From positions 1 through 17,025 of the forward strand of contig DEYT01000043.1 in the NCBI GenBank assembly GCA_002364975.1: DNA of 17,025 bases. Direction: 5' to 3'. Both the position numbers and the translations under genes were made by a program. Within the stretch, counting starts at the first letter, position 1. Each line of letters opens with the position of its first letter. This stretch comes from Opitutia bacterium UBA3151. Its GTDB lineage: Bacteria; Verrucomicrobiota; Verrucomicrobiia; Opitutales; Seribacteraceae. Below, in pieces: positions 14,539-17,025 of this stretch. The notes below the pieces were generated by a model. It saw nothing but the letters and a program-made list of their open reading frames with translations. It was not told the DNA's origin and did no database searches.

Positions 14539-17025
14539 GTGAGTATAGTCATAAATTCAAACATGGCAGCGTCTTATTCAGCGTTGAACATGAGTCGTGC
14601 AAATAATCTTTTAACAAAGAGTTTGCAGCGCCTGTCTAGCGGCAAGCGTATTGTTTCCCCCGCGGATGACGCGGGTGGTTTAGCCGTCGGAATGAAGTTG
14701 CAAAGCAGCTTGAAAAGAGCGGCCGCGTCGAGGATGAACACCCAAAACGGTACTTCGTTCTTACAAATGCAGGATAGTGTTATGAAAGTTGCCGGCGAAA
14801 TATTAGATCGCATGGCAGAGTTAAAGAGCTTTCATAATGACATTTCCAAGAATGCTGCGGATCGCGAAACTTATAACCATGAGTTTCATGAGCTCCAAAC
14901 TGAACTTAATTCACTTAAGTCTCAAAAGTTTAATGGAGTTTCTCTGTTTGCAACTGTAGAACCCGACAACAACCCTTTAAAAATCATCACTTCCGATGAT
15001 GGCTTGGGTGAACATATTGAATTGTCCCGTACCGGACTCTTTGAAAACTTAAAGTCTAAATTCGGAGCCGATGGCGTACTTAATTCCGGTTCAAACGGTG
15101 AATATCGTCAACTGGTAGGCAACTTCACTGCCGATGGTGGTCTTACTGATGCTGACCCCGGAAAAACTTCCCGTTCCTATGTGAGTGGCGAAGTGGTCTA
15201 CAAAAATGGTGCTTCCGCAGGAACTTCTGGTTATTTCATGGCTCTCACTGATGTTGCCACTGGTATAAGAATTGAAGATACCGCTGATTCAAGTTCCAAG
15301 TGGATTCGAATCGCGGACACTTCCGGTCTTGGTTTTGCAGAATCCCATCCAACTGCAGAGCTCTACAACCACGCCAATATTCAGTACAACTCAGATGGCG
15401 AACAATTCGCTTATTTAGAAGGAGATGTAGTTAAGGTGCAGGCACACTATGAAAGCCCAGGAAGCTATATCTATTTGGAAGCACAGAGTGATGTTCCTCG
15501 AAACATTAGCCTCGAACAGTTATTCTCCAGTGATAACGGCTATGTTGGTGCCAATGGATTCTTCAATTATGTTGGAGAAGACAGTTCTACAGACAACTAC
15601 GGTATCAATAAACCAACTACGGATTTTGTTCGTACCAATGCAAACTTGGCCTCACCAACATCCTTTACATCAAGAAATGCAGCAGCAACCACTCCCTATG
15701 TTGCAGCAGTTGCAGGGTCGGCCACTTTTCCTACAGCGGCAACCCAGATCAGTAGTGATCTATATGACTTGATGGTAGCAAATTCAACAGATAGCTACAC
15801 GCCTGATGTTATAATTGATTCCTCAAACGGTACAGACATCTATCAAGTTGCATCGAATTGGGATATTTCCCTATTTGATCCAAATATAACCAACAAGGAA
15901 GGCGATATCGTATTATATAGGCATACGGATGCAGCAGGAGCCATAACTAATCATATCCTTGAGCTGAATGACATGGTCAATGGAAATTGGTCTGCCAAAG
16001 GGTTCAATACCGATGAATATGTTTTTCATGATGGCGTCTGGCATAAAGCAGATGCTGCAACTGCACCCACTGCAGATGACATCCCTTACAATCCTGATTA
16101 TTTGAGTTTGTTTAATGTCAATACGGCTTACTCCGAAGGGGAAGCGATTCGTAACGATGACACAGACAAATTTGTCAAAATTGCGAACGCCAACATGCGA
16201 GGTGCTTGGGTTTCAAGCAAAAGCTACTTTGCGGATACCACGCAGGTTGCCGGGCAACAACAGCCTGTAGTCCAAAGAAATGGTGCTTTTTACGAGTTGG
16301 CATTTGATCACCATGGAACATGGGACGGATCTATTGCTATAAACGCCACCGGCGACACCGTTGAATACGAGGGAAAGATTTACGCATCACAAGCTGCACT
16401 TGCAGTTGGTGGTGGCGGAGTCAATACAGCTGGCACAAATACAACTCTTAATCCAGAAGCAGACATTGCAGCTGGTAACGGAAATTGGACTTTGGTCGGA
16501 ACTGCTACTGCAGCAGCTACTTTAGCGGCAATGACAGCAGCTGGAACTGCGACTGATGTGGCAGCTACCGCAAGTGCCGCTACTTCGGGTGATTACTTCA
16601 GTCTATCCTTGTGGCAACATAATACCACTGGTGCAGTTGCTCAAACCCCAGTTCTAGACACCGCTGCGTTCACCGACAGAGGCGACGAGTTCGAAGATAT
16701 TACTAATACTAGTATCTGGACCAAGACCCACTATGGTGAACTGCAAAACCGGACGGTTGGTACTAATTATACCTATGGGGATAATATCTACTACCAAGGT
16801 AAGCACTACATCTACACCTCCAATTTGGATTCCAACGATCCAATCTATGTGAGCCCGTCTGATGACAGTTACACTGAATTCGACGATCTGCTTCGTCTTG
16901 GTGCGATTCGTGAGCTTCCTATGTATGTTGATAACATTGGAGGCGGAGGTGGGGCAGACCTCCCCGAAGGCATCTACTATCGCCCGAACCAAGACCTCAG
17001 TTTCGTGGACCGTCTTCCGAATACT
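14539..17025 (+). CDS. fliC: Giant flagellin (partial, 3' end beyond window)
   Basis: The filament subunit, secreted by the flagellar export apparatus and polymerized beneath the cap. The frame from the GTG at 14539 stays open for 829 codons to the window edge. The N-terminal D0/D1 coiled region is canonical: SIVINSNMAASYSALNMSRA (2-21), LQRLSSGKRIVSPADDAGGLAV (29-50), ASRMNTQNG, LQMQDSVMKVAGEILDRMAEL and LNSLKSQKFNGVSLF up to about 137. Most flagellins are 250-550 aa in all; here the central surface region alone exceeds 680 residues and the C-terminal D1/D0 helices are still to come. The insert contains YxxGD/ExV-type modules and an Ala/Thr-rich run. Translation starts at GTG with a perfect Shine-Dalgarno sequence. 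Export would rely on FliS, and glycosylation probably on the Maf protein. The C-terminus is not seen. Confidence 0.95.
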   Translation, partial: MSIVINSNMAASYSALNMSRANNLLTKSLQRLSSGKRIVSPADDAGGLAVGMKLQSSLKRAAASRMNTQNGTSFLQMQDSVMKVAGEILDRMAELKSFHNDISKNAADRETYNHEFHELQTELNSLKSQKFNGVSLFATVEPDNNPLKIITSDDGLGEHIELSRTGLFENLKSKFGADGVLNSGSNGEYRQLVGNFTADGGLTDADPGKTSRSYVSGEVVYKNGASAGTSGYFMALTDVATGIRIEDTADSSSKWIRIADTSGLGFAESHPTAELYNHANIQYNSDGEQFAYLEGDVVKVQAHYESPGSYIYLEAQSDVPRNISLEQLFSSDNGYVGANGFFNYVGEDSSTDNYGINKPTTDFVRTNANLASPTSFTSRNAAATTPYVAAVAGSATFPTAATQISSDLYDLMVANSTDSYTPDVIIDSSNGTDIYQVASNWDISLFDPNITNKEGDIVLYRHTDAAGAITNHILELNDMVNGNWSAKGFNTDEYVFHDGVWHKADAATAPTADDIPYNPDYLSLFNVNTAYSEGEAIRNDDTDKFVKIANANMRGAWVSSKSYFADTTQVAGQQQPVVQRNGAFYELAFDHHGTWDGSIAINATGDTVEYEGKIYASQAALAVGGGGVNTAGTNTTLNPEADIAAGNGNWTLVGTATAAATLAAMTAAGTATDVAATASAATSGDYFSLSLWQHNTTGAVAQTPVLDTAAFTDRGDEFEDITNTSIWTKTHYGELQNRTVGTNYTYGDNIYYQGKHYIYTSNLDSNDPIYVSPSDDSYTEFDDLLRLGAIRELPMYVDNIGGGGGADLPEGIYYRPNQDLSFVDRLPNT
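15178..16842 (+). repeat. CBM5/12-like modules in the flagellin central region
   Basis: Units with the same pattern as in FliD appear, by flagellin residue, as YVSGEVVYKNG...YFMALTDV (from 214, Trp at 255), YLEGDVVKVQAHYESPGSY (from 292), KEGDIVLYRHTD...W (from 453), YSEGEAIRNDDTDKFVKIANA (from 532), GDTVEYEGKIYASQAAL (from about 606, closing W near 651), and YTYGDNIYYQGKHYIYTSN (from about 744). The last two match the Y-G-D-x-V-x-Y-x-G-x-x-Y core most closely. They are divergent, with no DNA-level tandem repeat visible. Confidence 0.6.
16501..16590 (+). repeat. Ala/Thr-rich low-complexity run in flagellin
   Basis: Residues 655-684 are almost all Ala, Thr, Gly and Ser (TATAAATLAAMTAAGTAT, then DVAATASAATSG). 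It looks like a flexible or helical linker between modules and, given the Maf gene, a possible O-glycosylation segment. It lies between a module ending in NWTLV and the segment SLSLWQHN. Confidence 0.6.

Noticed and set aside
15449..15772. Plus-strand frame of 107 codons inside flagellin
   Set aside because: It is out of frame with the intact flagellin reading frame, is rich in Gln/Leu/Pro from shifted codons, and has no independent support.
16654..16992. Minus-strand frame of 112 codons opposite flagellin
   Set aside because: Antisense shadow of the flagellin frame with no promoter, ribosome site or known motif.
14539..17025. Metallopeptidase (flagellinolysin-type) insert in the giant flagellin
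   Set aside because: I looked for an HEXXH motif in the visible 829 residues and found none.
1..17025. tRNA or rRNA genes, CRISPR arrays, insertion sequences, integrase or attachment sites
   Set aside because: None of the expected sequence patterns, regularly spaced repeats or transposase motifs were seen on either strand by eye.

Overview
The window comes from a Gram-negative, flagellated bacterium. It has lipopolysaccharide-type glycosyltransferases, an ExbB/ExbD energy-transducing pair, a lipoprotein with a clear lipobox, and a filament and cap gene cluster. Leucine biosynthesis genes lie just downstream of flagellar genes, most genes have little or no Shine-Dalgarno sequence, and the base composition looks moderately AT-rich. 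I suspect a marine Verrucomicrobiota/PVC-type lineage, but this is a weak inference and no marker gene is present to test it.

Layout. At the left edge (1-1746, minus strand) two overlapping glycosyltransferase genes, GT2 (running off the window) and GT4, look like envelope polysaccharide or LPS-core genes. Divergent from them, with only 30 bp between the starts, is a plus-strand gene (1777-2595) for an unusual fusion of an XRE-like helix-turn-helix to a glyoxalase-II-type metallo-beta-lactamase fold. From 14254 down to 2600 every gene is on the minus strand and closely packed: a 205-aa unknown protein, a Maf/DUF115 flagellin glycosyltransferase, a giant FliD cap protein, a CsgG-like lipoprotein, a FlgM-like anti-sigma factor, FliS, a FliT-like chaperone, then leuC, leuD, exbB and exbD. 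At the right edge (14539 to the end, plus strand) a giant flagellin gene starts at GTG and is still open after 829 codons.

How the genes fit together. FliS and the FliT-like protein should chaperone flagellin and FliD. The FlgM-like protein should hold sigma-28. A sigma-28-type promoter with the exact 11-bp spacer precedes the flagellin gene, and a weaker one precedes fliD. The Maf protein would glycosylate the filament. The flagellin leader carries three small hairpins that each show AAGGA(A/G) in the loop, the last containing the ribosome binding site. This is the layout expected for translational control by CsrA (with FliW), although neither gene is in the window.

The most interesting signal is that both the cap (FliD, 1264 aa) and the filament (flagellin, at least 829 aa) have very large central inserts built from short divergent modules. 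They share the pattern Y-x-x-G-D/E-x-V-x(3-4)-G-x-x-Y/F-x-A followed by a downstream Trp, which resembles the CBM5/12 (chitin-binding) fold pattern. The flagellum may therefore be decorated along its shaft and at its tip with related, possibly glycan-binding, modules.
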